64,000 nucleotides of DNA from JAFAXA01 sp963777325 (GTDB taxonomy: Bacteria > Pseudomonadota > Alphaproteobacteria > Acetobacterales > Acetobacteraceae). Numbering within the stretch: the stretch's first letter is position 1; the number at the start of each line of letters is the position of its first letter. Location: contig CAVZQE010000018.1 of assembly GCA_963777325.1 (NCBI GenBank), forward strand, positions 186,001 through 250,000, read 5' to 3'. Shown here piece after piece: positions 8,765 through 17,320 of the stretch. The position numbers and the translations under genes are program-made. The notes beneath the pieces were generated by a model. The model was not told the DNA's origin, made no database searches, and saw only the letters and a program-made list of their open reading frames with translations.

Positions 8765-9625
8765 TCAGCGCGGCGCCGGCTTGGTCTGATGGATGGGTGC
8801 GGCGTAGAGCCGGTCCGTGGAGCCAACGAATTCGGCCTCCGAGAACCCGCCCCCCAGGCTGAGTTCGGCCGCGCTTCGCGCCGCCGCGGAGCCAGGTTCA
8901 GGCACTGGATCTTCGCGCAGCACCTCGGCCTCGTAAGGTTCCGAGCTGTCCTGCGGGCGATATCCCAGCGCATAGGCGGATCGGTTGTCGTAGTTCCGGC
9001 CCGATCCGTCCGAATTGCCGTAGACGATCTCGAACCGGATTTCCGGATGCTCGATGCCGATCGCCACCATCTGGCCGAGATCGCGCCAGCTGAACCAGCT
9101 CCCTAGCCGGCGGCGATCGATCGGGCGCGTGTTGACATTGCCGATACGAATGCACATCAAGCGCATGTCGTATTTGAACGCGTAAAGCGCGCCGATAGCC
9201 TCCCCGAAGGCCTTCCCCACACCGTATCGGCTATCCGGGCGCAAGATCGCAGTGTCGCTGAGCGGCGGTGTACGCGGGTGCAACCCCACGACATGATGCG
9301 AGCTTGCGTAGATCACCCGCTCCACCCCGGCGTTACGCGCGGCTTCCAAGAGGCTGATCGTGCCTTCGATGCTGAGCTTCACCTGATCGGGCCAGGGGGC
9401 ATCGGTGGTGCAGGCAGCGAGATGCACGACCGCGTCGCAGCCTTTGAGCAGCTCGGTCAGCCGCTCCTGCTCGTTGATGTCGATCTGTGCCGCTTGCTCG
9501 TTTGGCTGAGCGTCGGTGATGGCGTTCCGATCCAGCAAGAGCAGCTGATAACCCTTCGACAGCAGTTCCTTGCGCAAGCCGCTGCCGACATGACCGGCGG
9601 CGCCGGTCACTGCGATACGTTTCAT
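8765..9625 (-). CDS. Uronate dehydrogenase-like NAD-dependent oxidoreductase
   Basis: A 286-residue SDR with TGAAGHVGSGL at its N-terminus, an ASSHHVVG segment, active-site SRYGVGKAFGE, and CIRIGN followed by a GSWFSWRD stretch. This order closely recalls bacterial uronate dehydrogenase, in which YGVSK and LSTWFSHDD occupy the same places. That enzyme oxidises D-galacturonate or D-glucuronate to the aldaro-lactone. GGAGAGTCAAA precedes the ATG. The family call is firm; the uronate substrate is a strong inference supported by the transporters and dehydratases nearby. Confidence 0.75.
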   Translation of the reverse strand: MKRIAVTGAAGHVGSGLRKELLSKGYQLLLLDRNAITDAQPNEQAAQIDINEQERLTELLKGCDAVVHLAACTTDAPWPDQVKLSIEGTISLLEAARNAGVERVIYASSHHVVGLHPRTPPLSDTAILRPDSRYGVGKAFGEAIGALYAFKYDMRLMCIRIGNVNTRPIDRRRLGSWFSWRDLGQMVAIGIEHPEIRFEIVYGNSDGSGRNYDNRSAYALGYRPQDSSEPYEAEVLREDPVPEPGSAAARSAAELSLGGGFSEAEFVGSTDRLYAAPIHQTKPAPR

Positions 9626-9686
9626 TTTGACTCTCCTCGCTTCTAGTTGAGCCTGCGTTTCAGCTCAGTGCCGGATCAGCCTTTCG

Positions 9687-10460
9687 TCAGGCTGCCTTCG
9701 CTGCGCGGATGGTGCTGGCTTTGGCCGGGTCTGACCCTGCTGCTTGCCAGGCCGCGAAGTCGGCACGAGTTTGGTCGGTGGGCGGATAGACGCCCCACAG
9801 TTCCTCGCCGGCCTGCACCCGCAACGCCAGATACTTCTCCAGCGGGTCGCGCCGCTCGCACGCCTCGAGCACCGGCAGCGCCACGTGCCGGGGGATGACG
9901 GTGATCCCGTCCTTCTCGCCGTGCACGATGTCGCCGGGATAGACGGCCACACCCGCGCAGGCGATCGGCACGTTCAGGTCGGCCACGTGGTGGTACGAGA
10001 GCCGGGTCGAGGCCACCACCTCGCGGCAGTAGGCAGGAATGTCCATCTCGGCGATCTCCGAGCCGTCGCGGAACGAGCCGTCGGTGATGACGCCGACCAC
10101 GCCGCGCTTCTGCATGCGGGTGAGCAGCATGTTGCCCATGCTGGCCGCACGCGGGTCATCGCGGCTGTCGATCACCATCACCTGGCCGGGCTGGGTCTGC
10201 TCGACGCCGACCCATTGCAGATTGTCCTCGTTCGGCACCGGCGTGAGCGTGCCGTAGGTCTCCTTGTCCTCGCGTGCCGGGATCATGCGCATCGTAAACG
10301 CCTCGCCGGCAAAGGACTTGACGTTCGGGTCGAGCGGCTTGAGGCCGACCAGAAAGCACTGCTTGAAGCCGAGCCGGAACAGCTCAGTGGTGATCGACCC
10401 GCTCGTGCACTGGGCAAGACGCCGCAGCTGGTCCGGGGTGATTTCGATCTTTTGGGACAT
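9687..10460 (-). CDS. RraA-like (HMG/CHA aldolase family) protein, copy 2
   Basis: A 257-residue protein whose first 252 residues or so equal copy 1. It has an ATG start preceded by GGGAGG and a short different tail (AKAA). The active-site FRDGSE is retained. It is the first enzyme gene after the IclR regulator (118-base gap) and is followed after 61 bases by the uronate-dehydrogenase-like gene. Near-identity with copy 1 implies very recent duplication or gene conversion. Confidence 0.88.
   Translation of the reverse strand: MSQKIEITPDQLRRLAQCTSGSITTELFRLGFKQCFLVGLKPLDPNVKSFAGEAFTMRMIPAREDKETYGTLTPVPNEDNLQWVGVEQTQPGQVMVIDSRDDPRAASMGNMLLTRMQKRGVVGVITDGSFRDGSEIAEMDIPAYCREVVASTRLSYHHVADLNVPIACAGVAVYPGDIVHGEKDGITVIPRHVALPVLEACERRDPLEKYLALRVQAGEELWGVYPPTDQTRADFAAWQAAGSDPAKASTIRAAKAA
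9702..10459. repeat. Long direct repeat (right copy), RraA coding sequence
   Basis: Partner of 5457-6214, offset by exactly 4245 bases with no indels. The repeat could support RecA-dependent deletion of the 4.2 kb holding the MFS, NAD-epimerase and uronate-dehydrogenase-like genes. Confidence 0.95.
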
Positions 10461-10551
10461 TAACTTGCCTCCCTCGTCCGTGCTTCGTTTCGGCGCTCAT
10501 GGCCTACGCGACACAGGGGCGGCAACGTTTTTATCGGCTTGCGCCGCACCG

Positions 10552-10572
10552 GATTCCCAGAGACTGGGAATC
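10552..10572. promoter_or_regulatory. Perfect 8-bp inverted repeat (operator or weak terminator)
   Basis: GATTCCCA-GAGAC-TGGGAATC lies seven bases beyond the regulator stop and about 90 bases upstream of RraA copy 2. No U-tract follows on the minus strand, so a factor-independent terminator is unlikely. An operator for the downstream operon is more plausible. Confidence 0.45.
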
Positions 10573-10578
10573 GGGCTG

Positions 10579-12195
10579 CTAGAGCGGCTGGAGTTCCGGA
10601 ATCGAAGCGCCTTCGATGTCCGCGTCTATGGCCAGGAGGCAGCCGGACAACGGAGCAGAGGCGAGCACGTCAACCGCGATGCCGTCCCGCGCCGTGGTCA
10701 CGAACAGGGTTCGGCGGTCCGGACCGCCAAAGGCCAGGCCTGTGGGGCGCGGGGTCGGAAGCGCCACCACATGTTCGATCTCGCCTTCGGGTCCAAGTCG
10801 GGCGACGCTCCAGCCATCCTGCAGACCGGCCCAGAGACGTCCTGCGGCGTCGCACGCGAGCGCCGCGGGACGGCCGCTGCCAGCGGGAAGGTGCGAGAGC
10901 ACGAGCGGGGCGGGGCGTTTTGCCACGAGCGCGTGGATCGTGAAGCGGTCGGGCGCGGCGGCGTACAGGACGATGCCGTCCGGCGACCAGGCGAGCGATT
11001 GTACGCGACCTGCCACTTCCCAGATCCGGCGTGCCATTCCGTAGGCATTGACTGGGCCAATGACGCTGAACCCCTCCCGTTCCGCCGGAGCAGCGGCCCA
11101 GGCCCTGCCGTCTGGGTCGACGGCAAGCGTCGTGAATGCCGCCAGGCCTGGGATTGGCTTGCAGGCGACAGTCGCACCCGTTCGGTCAACCCAAGTAGCC
11201 GCACTGTTCGCGTCCGCGACAAACACGCCTTCCGCCGTCAGCGCCAGCGCTCGAATCGGTGCCGGCCAGGCAATCGCATGCCGCAACCTGCCATCCGGCC
11301 CGATGCAGCGCAGCTCGGGGGCCAGTGCATCAGCCCACCAGATCCAACCGTCCGGGGCCGCGCACGGAGCTAGGCCCAGGAACGCCGGCGAGCCCGGCAG
11401 CACGCGCACCCGGGCGACGCCGGACTGCGGCGGCCTGAACTGGGCCCCGATCCGTCGTCCGGCGGCCGCCACCTCCGGCCCGAGCACCTCCACCCGTTCG
11501 AGCGTCATGCGCCAGGCCGGCCCAGCGATGCTGACGGCCCCTAGTATCGTGCCGGATGCATCCGCGACGGGAGCGCCGACGCAGCGCACGCCTTCGACAA
11601 TTTCCTCATCGTCCACCGCGAAGCCACGTGCTCGGACCAGTTCCAGGGCCGTGACCAGCTGCCGTTTCGTCGTGATCGTGCGGGACGTCATCGGTGGCAG
11701 CGGTAGGCGCGTGAGGATTTGGTCCCGGTGCTCTGGGGGCAAAAAGGCGAGGATCACCTTTCCTTGGCTGGTGCAGTGGAGCGGCTTGCGCTGTCCGAGC
11801 CTCGCGGCCGAGCGGACTTCGTGCGCCCCCTCGAACTTGCCAAGCGCGATCACCTCTTTGCCCTCGAGCACCGCGATGTAGGCGGTCTCGCCCGTGGCGT
11901 CCCGCAAGGCCCGCAATTCCGGCGCCGCTGCGGTCGAGAGATCCGGCGCGGACCATACCCCTTGCGCCATCTCCAGCAGCCGGAAGCCGACCGCGTAGAC
12001 CCGACGGGATGGGTCCTGTCGCACCAGGCCACGCTCAACGAGTGTGCCCAGAATGCGGTACAGGGTCGTGCGTGGGATCCCGACACGTGCCGCGAGCTCC
12101 GCGTGAGCAAGACCGCCCGGGACCGCAACCGCCTCGAGCACGTCGAGCGCCTTCGTCAGCAACAGGCCTCCGCCAGGGGCTGAAGGCTTTTCCAT
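10579..12195 (-). CDS. IclR-type regulator fused to a degenerate SMP-30/gluconolactonase propeller
   Basis: A 538-residue protein starting at the ATG at 12195, which has GGAGGG upstream. Residues about 12-75 form the IclR winged helix (LAARVGIPRTTLYRILGTL) and 80-245 the IclR effector domain (LHCTSQGKVILAFLP). From about 255 to the end it resembles an SMP-30 six-blade propeller with repeated PDG turns. The three metal ligands of active SMP-30 enzymes seem lost: GEGP reads GLAP, SNGL reads VQSL, and PDGM reads PAAL. This suggests a lactone-sensing rather than catalytic domain. IclR regulators usually end near residue 260, so the fusion doubles the length. It heads the minus-strand operon and probably controls it. 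Confidence 0.85.
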   Translation of the reverse strand: MEKPSAPGGGLLLTKALDVLEAVAVPGGLAHAELAARVGIPRTTLYRILGTLVERGLVRQDPSRRVYAVGFRLLEMAQGVWSAPDLSTAAAPELRALRDATGETAYIAVLEGKEVIALGKFEGAHEVRSAARLGQRKPLHCTSQGKVILAFLPPEHRDQILTRLPLPPMTSRTITTKRQLVTALELVRARGFAVDDEEIVEGVRCVGAPVADASGTILGAVSIAGPAWRMTLERVEVLGPEVAAAGRRIGAQFRPPQSGVARVRVLPGSPAFLGLAPCAAPDGWIWWADALAPELRCIGPDGRLRHAIAWPAPIRALALTAEGVFVADANSAATWVDRTGATVACKPIPGLAAFTTLAVDPDGRAWAAAPAEREGFSVIGPVNAYGMARRIWEVAGRVQSLAWSPDGIVLYAAAPDRFTIHALVAKRPAPLVLSHLPAGSGRPAALACDAAGRLWAGLQDGWSVARLGPEGEIEHVVALPTPRPTGLAFGGPDRRTLFVTTARDGIAVDVLASAPLSGCLLAIDADIEGASIPELQPL

Positions 12196-12208
12196 AGCGC
12201 CCTCCATC

Positions 12209-12227
12209 TTAGGGCAGATCGCCCTAA
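12209..12227. promoter_or_regulatory. Candidate IclR-family operator
   Basis: TTAGGGC-AGATC-GCCCTAA is a perfect 7-bp inverted repeat. It sits 13 bases upstream of the chosen regulator start and overlaps the leader, a position suited to autorepression. Size and symmetry fit IclR-family sites. Confidence 0.55.
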
Positions 12228-12483
12228 CTGGGGCGGGGTTTGTCGGTGACGCGCTGCGCTAACACCTAAGCCGCAATGTTGCCACTGGCGCACCCTGTCC
12301 CAAATTGTAGGACGGCGCTTGGGCGAGGCGGCAGAGGTGGAGCACGGTATCTCTAAGTTCGGCTGGCGTCCTCCCCGCCGGGAGCGCCCAGGCGATGGTG
12401 ACGGGAGACTTGGTCCAGGATTGCGTCGTAGGGTTGAGGCTTCGTCTATCCTGGATCCGGACATGATGGCCTGGAATGTCTCC

Positions 12484-12956
12484 ATGAGACACCCCGTTTC
12501 CACCCGGCACCCTGTCGACGCGCTCAGCGCTTTCGTCCGCGAACTGCTCGGCGCCGCTGGAATGGAGACGGACAAGGCGGAGGTCACGGCGGAACTGCTC
12601 GTCGAGGCGGACCTGCTTGGCCACGACACGCACGGCCTCTCCGGTGCGCCGCACGTCATTATGCCCCGACGGGAATGATAAACGCAGCGTTCATCCAGGT
12701 CATAGACCCGGCGGCGTTTGCCGGCCGGGATGCATTTGCCCGCCAGTCCGGTGCGATCGCGGCCGTCTGCAAGGCGAGTGCTTCACGCCCTGACCTCGGT
12801 CCCGTTCGTCTTCCAGGAGAGAGCGGGCTTCGCAAGCGCCGGACGGGCCTGTCCGAGGGGATCGCTCTGCAGCCGAGCATCCTCGAAGGACTCAGGCCGC
12901 GGGCAGCACGACCGGGCGTGACCTGGCCCGATGGGTTGGATGAAGCATCGGCCTGA
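12484..12956 (+). pseudogene. Ldh_2-family (malate/L-lactate dehydrogenase-like) oxidoreductase, internally deleted
   Basis: From ATG 12484 the N-terminus reads LSAFVRELLGAAGMETDKAE and then LVEADLLGHDTHGLS, the signature start of Ldh_2-family NAD(P) oxidoreductases. The match breaks near 12640. About 30 bases later, in another frame, the family C-terminus appears (FIQVIDPAAFAGRDAF, then VRLPGE and RRTGLSEGI) and ends at 12956. Around 200 internal residues are missing. Family members reduce 2-keto sugar acids, so it once belonged with this catabolic region. Confidence 0.8.
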
Positions 12957-13050
12957 GCTCCCGTCCTAGACTGCGGAACTCGAGGTGAGTCAGCTGACAA
13001 CATGCTGTGCGCGGCCGGAAAAGACACCGGAAGCACCTCGGCTGACCTGA

Positions 13051-13932
13051 TCACACCATGCGTTCGAGCGACGGGCGCAGCGCCGCCAGTGCCGGGTTTC
13101 GGTTGTTTTGCCGCCAAATAGCGTAAAGCTCCGCTGCGACCCCGTTCCCCAGCGACACCGGTCGAAACACGATGTTGTCGAAACAGGCGTTCCGCGTCTC
13201 CTCCGGCACGATCGCCAGGCCCATGCCTGTGCTGACAAGACTTAAGATGGCCTGGGCGTGGCTCATCTCCTGAACGACCCGGGGCCGGACATTTGCCCGC
13301 AGGAACGCAGAGGAGATGATGTCGCGGAGGTAGCTTCCCTCCCCGGAGTACATGATGAACGGCTCGCCATCCACCTGGGCCAGCTCTGGCCGGCGGCGTT
13401 TCGCGAGTGGATGCTGGAGCGGCAATGCGAGAGCGAGATTGTCGCGCTGAACGCAAGCCGAGAGGTACGAGGGCCTCACCGGAACGGGGCGAAGGAGGCC
13501 AAGGTCGATGCCGTTCACTGCGAGCGCCTCGAGCTGAGCTTTGCTCGATAGTTCTCTGAAGGTGACCTCCAGATTCGGAAGTTCGGTGCTGAGGCCGGCG
13601 ACAAGGCGAGGAAGGAAGCCGTATGTGGAGGCTCCGATGAACCCGATCGTGATCGCACCCGCATTCGACTGTGCGGCTCGCCGCGCGGCCTGCGCAGCGG
13701 CTTCGCTGTGGTTCAGCAGTTCACGCGCTTCCAACAGGAATGCGCGCCCCGCTGGAGTCAGCTCGACCCGGCGATGACCCCGGACGAATAGCGACACACC
13801 GAGCTCCTGCTCGAGGAGCTGAATTTGCCGGCTGAGCGGCGGCTGAGTCATGTTGAGCCGCTGGGCGGCGCGCCCGAAATGAAGTTCGGTGCCCGCCGCC
13901 ACGAAGCAGCGCACATGACTGAGATCGAGCAC
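13051..13932 (-). CDS. LysR-family transcriptional regulator
   Basis: A 293-residue regulator starting at a GTG (13932) with GGGAGG eight bases before it; the frame stays open upstream but without homology. The LysR helix-turn-helix RAAQRLNMTQPPLSRQI lies near residues 18-35, and the substrate-binding domain follows (IGFIGASTYGFLPRLV). It is divergent from the tandem UxaA-family genes with 242 bases between starts, the standard layout for a LysR activator and its target operon. The effector is probably an aldarate or an intermediate. Confidence 0.87.
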   Translation of the reverse strand: MLDLSHVRCFVAAGTELHFGRAAQRLNMTQPPLSRQIQLLEQELGVSLFVRGHRRVELTPAGRAFLLEARELLNHSEAAAQAARRAAQSNAGAITIGFIGASTYGFLPRLVAGLSTELPNLEVTFRELSSKAQLEALAVNGIDLGLLRPVPVRPSYLSACVQRDNLALALPLQHPLAKRRRPELAQVDGEPFIMYSGEGSYLRDIISSAFLRANVRPRVVQEMSHAQAILSLVSTGMGLAIVPEETRNACFDNIVFRPVSLGNGVAAELYAIWRQNNRNPALAALRPSLERMV

Positions 13933-14065
13933 GGCCGCCCTCCCTTCTGACTGTTGCCAATTTTGGACGCCTACCCACCGCAGTCCAGCGCGGGCCGATT
14001 CACGTTCGTCCCAGGGCGAGTGGGCTCCGTCTCGTGGACTGGTGGGGCCGCTTTGTCCATTTCCG

Positions 14066-14113
14066 ATGCGCGTCTTATATTGATCAGATGCAAACTCTGG
14101 TTTAGACGCGCAT
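14066..14113. promoter_or_regulatory. Long-spaced perfect inverted repeat in the LysR/uxaA divergent region
   Basis: ATGCGCGTCT at 14066-14075 and AGACGCGCAT at 14104-14113 are exact complements separated by 28 bases that contain TGATCA. The pair sits 62-109 bases upstream of the first UxaA-family start. It could be a two-half-site LysR operator with DNA looping or a leader hairpin. No clear -10/-35 pair was assigned. Confidence 0.5.
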
Positions 14114-14174
14114 TGGTCCTTTCGGCTAAGTCCTGGCGCAACAGGACGCAAAACAGCTCGGAGGAACGATCGTC

Positions 14175-15704
14175 ATGACGCAATTGGGTGTAGGCTCGTC
14201 CAAGCCATTTGTTCGTGCGGCAGCTGACGACAACGTCGTGTTGGCGCTACGCGCCATCCCTGCTGCGGCCGACCTTGACGGACTGACACTGCGCGATGCG
14301 GTGGGCCTCGGTCACAAGATCGCAGCGACGGCCATTGCGGCGGGCCAGCCAATCCGGAAGGGCGGCGCAGTAATCGGCCTTGCGGCAGCCGACCTCAGCC
14401 CCGGCGAGCTTATCTCGGCACAGAAGATCCGGCTTGACCCGGCCCTGGCGATTACGGCTCCGGCAAGCGCGCGGAGCATCGAGGTCCTGCCCGCAGCCGG
14501 GCGCGCAACATTCCAGGGGTTCGTGCGGCCTGACGGAAGGGTCGGGACCCGGAACACGATCGGGGTCTTCGTCGTGGGCAACTGCGGCGCTACGGCGGCG
14601 CGCAAGGCCGGCGACTACTTCGATGCGGAGCGCCTAGCCGCTTATCCCAACATCGACGCCGTGGTGCCCTACGTGCACGAGATCGGCTGCGGCATGGAGA
14701 TGACCGGCGAGCCAATGGACCTGCTGCGCCGGACCATTTCCGGCACCATCCGCAACCCGAACACCGCGGCTGCCGTGGTCATTGCCCTTGGCTGCGAGCG
14801 CAACAATCTGCGCGGCTTCCTCGAGCAGGAGCGGCTCGAGCTTGGGCCGCGCTTGCACACGGTCACGATCCAGGAGATCGGCGGGATCAAGAACGCAGTC
14901 GCGGAGGCCATCCGGCTGATCGAGGCCATGCTGCCGGAGGTGAACCAGGCCCGGCGCGAGACGGTCTCGGCCGAGCACTTGACCTTGGGGCTGAAAAGCG
15001 GGGCTTCAGACGGACTCACCGGACTCTCGGCCAACCCGGCCCTCGGGGCGGCGGTGGACCTGCTGGTGCGCCATGGCGGCACCGCGATCATGGCGGAAAC
15101 GCCGGAGCTGCTGCCGCTCGAGCCGGCCGTTGCGGCGCGGGCCGCCACCCCAGAGGTGGGCGCGAAACTGACGGAGCGCCTCGCTTGGTGGCGGCAGTAC
15201 AACGCCGGCAAGGACACCCAGGCTGGCGGCAGGCTCAGCCGCAGCGAGGAAGCGGCTGGCCTCGCCAACCTGCTCGAGAAGGGCCTCGGCGGCACCCGCA
15301 AAGCCGGCACCACGCCGCTCAAGGACGTATATCGCTACGCGGAGCGCGTCGGTGAGCGCGGTCTCGTTTTTATGGACACACCCAGTTACGACCCGGTGTC
15401 CGTCACCGGGCAGATTGCGGGTGGCGCCAACCTCATCGCCTTCACCACCGGGCAAGGCTCGACCTTCGGCTCCCTGCCCGCCCCAACGGTGAAGCTCGCG
15501 GCCAGCTCCGACCTGTATCGGCGCATGGAAGAGGACATGGATGTCGACTGCGGCCCGGTCCTCGCAGGCACGAGCCCGGAGGTTATGGGACAGCGCATCT
15601 TCGAGCAGTTGCTGCGTCATGCGTCCGGCGAGAGGACCAAGAGCGAGATCGACGGCATGGGCGAGAACGAGTTCGTGCCCTGGCCCATCGGCGTGCTCGC
15701 CTGA
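14175..15704 (+). CDS. UxaA-family (altronate/galactarate) dehydratase, paralogue 1
   Basis: A 509-residue protein with the fused architecture of this family: an N-terminal SAF-like domain (about 10-90, with GHKIAATAIAAGQPI), then the dehydratase domain from about 110 (FQGFVRPDGRVGTRNTIGV, LTLGLKSGASDGLTGLSANP) to GENEFVPWPIGVLA. Family enzymes remove water from altronate, galactarate or related sugar acids using iron. GGAGGAACGATCGTC precedes the ATG. It is 24 bases ahead of its paralogue and cotranscribed. Exact substrate not determinable. Confidence 0.87.
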   Translation: MTQLGVGSSKPFVRAAADDNVVLALRAIPAAADLDGLTLRDAVGLGHKIAATAIAAGQPIRKGGAVIGLAAADLSPGELISAQKIRLDPALAITAPASARSIEVLPAAGRATFQGFVRPDGRVGTRNTIGVFVVGNCGATAARKAGDYFDAERLAAYPNIDAVVPYVHEIGCGMEMTGEPMDLLRRTISGTIRNPNTAAAVVIALGCERNNLRGFLEQERLELGPRLHTVTIQEIGGIKNAVAEAIRLIEAMLPEVNQARRETVSAEHLTLGLKSGASDGLTGLSANPALGAAVDLLVRHGGTAIMAETPELLPLEPAVAARAATPEVGAKLTERLAWWRQYNAGKDTQAGGRLSRSEEAAGLANLLEKGLGGTRKAGTTPLKDVYRYAERVGERGLVFMDTPSYDPVSVTGQIAGGANLIAFTTGQGSTFGSLPAPTVKLAASSDLYRRMEEDMDVDCGPVLAGTSPEVMGQRIFEQLLRHASGERTKSEIDGMGENEFVPWPIGVLA

Positions 15705-15728
15705 ACGGACATCGAGGGAGGACGAACA

Positions 15729-17273
15729 ATGAACGAGATCAGCCCCAAGGGCCTGGCCAACCCCTTCATCCGGCTCGACCCGCGCGACAACGTCGTGGTG
15801 GCCCGCATTCCGGTTCCGGCCGGAACGCCCGTCCCGAGCGAAAACCTGACCACGCAGCAAGAGGTGCCCTCCGGCCACAAGATTGCCGCGCGGTTCATCC
15901 GCCAGGGCGAGCCCGTGCTGAAGTACAACACCGTGATCGGCTACGCCCCGGTCGATATCGAGCCGGGCACGCACATGCACAGTCACAACATCGTCTTCGA
16001 CGCGGTCGAGAAGGATTACGCCTTCTCCCGCGACTACCGGCCGACGGAGTTTGTACCGCCAGCGGAAAGGGCGAACTTCCAGGGCATCGTGCGCGCCGAC
16101 GGGCGGGTGGCGACCCGCAACTACATGGGCGTGTTCACGGTCGGCAACTACGGCGCGACAGCGGCGCGCAAGATCGCCAATGGGTTCCGCGGCGAGCGTC
16201 TGGCGGACTTCCCCAACGTGAACGCGGTCGTGCCGTTCGTCCACGAGATGGGGGACGGCATGGAGCGGAGCGGCGAGCCGATGGCGCTGCTGCGCCGGAC
16301 TATCGGCGGCTACATGCGTCACCCGAACACCGGTGCCGCGCTGCTCATCGCTCAAGGCGACGAGACGAACGACATCGAGAGCTTCTTGCTCGAGCAAGGG
16401 CTTCGGGAAGGTCCGCGCCTGCGCACGCTGGTGATCCGCGACCTCGGCGGCCTGCGCCGCGCGGTTGAGGAAGGAAAGCGCCTAATCGCGGAGATGCTCC
16501 CCCTTGCCAACGACGCCACGCGTCAAACGGTCTCGGCCGAGCACATCATGGTCGGCATGCAGTGCGGCGGCTCCGACGGTTTCTCTGGCCTCTCCGCGAA
16601 CCCGGCGCTCGGCGTCGCCATGGACATCCTGGTCCGGCACGGCGGGACCGCGATCCTGTCCGAGACTACGGAGATCTTCGGGGTCGAGCACACGCTCACC
16701 TCTCGCGCGGTCACGCCCGAGGTCGGTCAGAAGCTGATCGACCGGATCGATTGGTGGCTGAAATACAATGAGGGGCGGGACTGCCAGATCAACGGCCGGG
16801 TCAGCCCCGGCAATAATGCGGGCGGGCTGGCGAACGTGCTGGAGAAGTCGCTCGGAGGCGCTAAAAAGGGCGGCAACTCGCCGCTTATGGAGGTCTATCG
16901 GTATGCAGAGCCGGTAAAGCAGCACGGGCTCGTGTTCATGGACACGCCCGGCTACGACCCGGCCTCGGCCACGGGGCAGATCGCCGGCGGCGCGAACATG
17001 GTCTGCTTCACCACGGGCCGAGGCTCCTGCTTCGGCTCGGTGCCGGCGCCGACGATGAAGCTCGCCTCGAACACGCCGATGTACACCCGCATGTCGGACG
17101 ACATGGACGTGAACTGCGGACTTGTCATCGATGGCGAGGTCAGCGTGCAGGAGATGGGGCAGCGCATCTTCGAGCAGCTGCTGCGCCACGCATCCGGCGA
17201 GAAGACCAAGAGCGAGCTGAACGGCATGGGCGAGAACGAATTCGTGCCCTGGCCGATTGGCGTCGTCGCGTAG
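15729..17273 (+). CDS. UxaA-family (altronate/galactarate) dehydratase, paralogue 2
   Basis: A 514-residue homologue of the preceding gene with the same SAF plus dehydratase layout (GHKIAARFIRQGEPVLKYNT; NFQGIVRADGRVATRNY; VGMQCGGSDGFSGLSANP; GENEFVPWPIGVVA). GGGAGGACGAACA precedes the ATG. It keeps the Cys in MQCGGSDG where paralogue 1 has LKSGASDG. In the family this loop carries a conserved Cys, so paralogue 2 is the more canonical enzyme and paralogue 1 may differ in metal binding or partner as a heteromer. Confidence 0.87.
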   Translation: MNEISPKGLANPFIRLDPRDNVVVARIPVPAGTPVPSENLTTQQEVPSGHKIAARFIRQGEPVLKYNTVIGYAPVDIEPGTHMHSHNIVFDAVEKDYAFSRDYRPTEFVPPAERANFQGIVRADGRVATRNYMGVFTVGNYGATAARKIANGFRGERLADFPNVNAVVPFVHEMGDGMERSGEPMALLRRTIGGYMRHPNTGAALLIAQGDETNDIESFLLEQGLREGPRLRTLVIRDLGGLRRAVEEGKRLIAEMLPLANDATRQTVSAEHIMVGMQCGGSDGFSGLSANPALGVAMDILVRHGGTAILSETTEIFGVEHTLTSRAVTPEVGQKLIDRIDWWLKYNEGRDCQINGRVSPGNNAGGLANVLEKSLGGAKKGGNSPLMEVYRYAEPVKQHGLVFMDTPGYDPASATGQIAGGANMVCFTTGRGSCFGSVPAPTMKLASNTPMYTRMSDDMDVNCGLVIDGEVSVQEMGQRIFEQLLRHASGEKTKSELNGMGENEFVPWPIGVVA

Positions 17274-17320
17274 GGGGCGCAGATGGACGAAACGAACGCC
17301 CCCTCGGCTTCCCGGCCACT

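Noticed and set aside
10552..10572. Factor-independent terminator of the IclR gene
   Set aside because: The hairpin is perfect, but no T-run follows on the minus strand; kept only as a possible operator.
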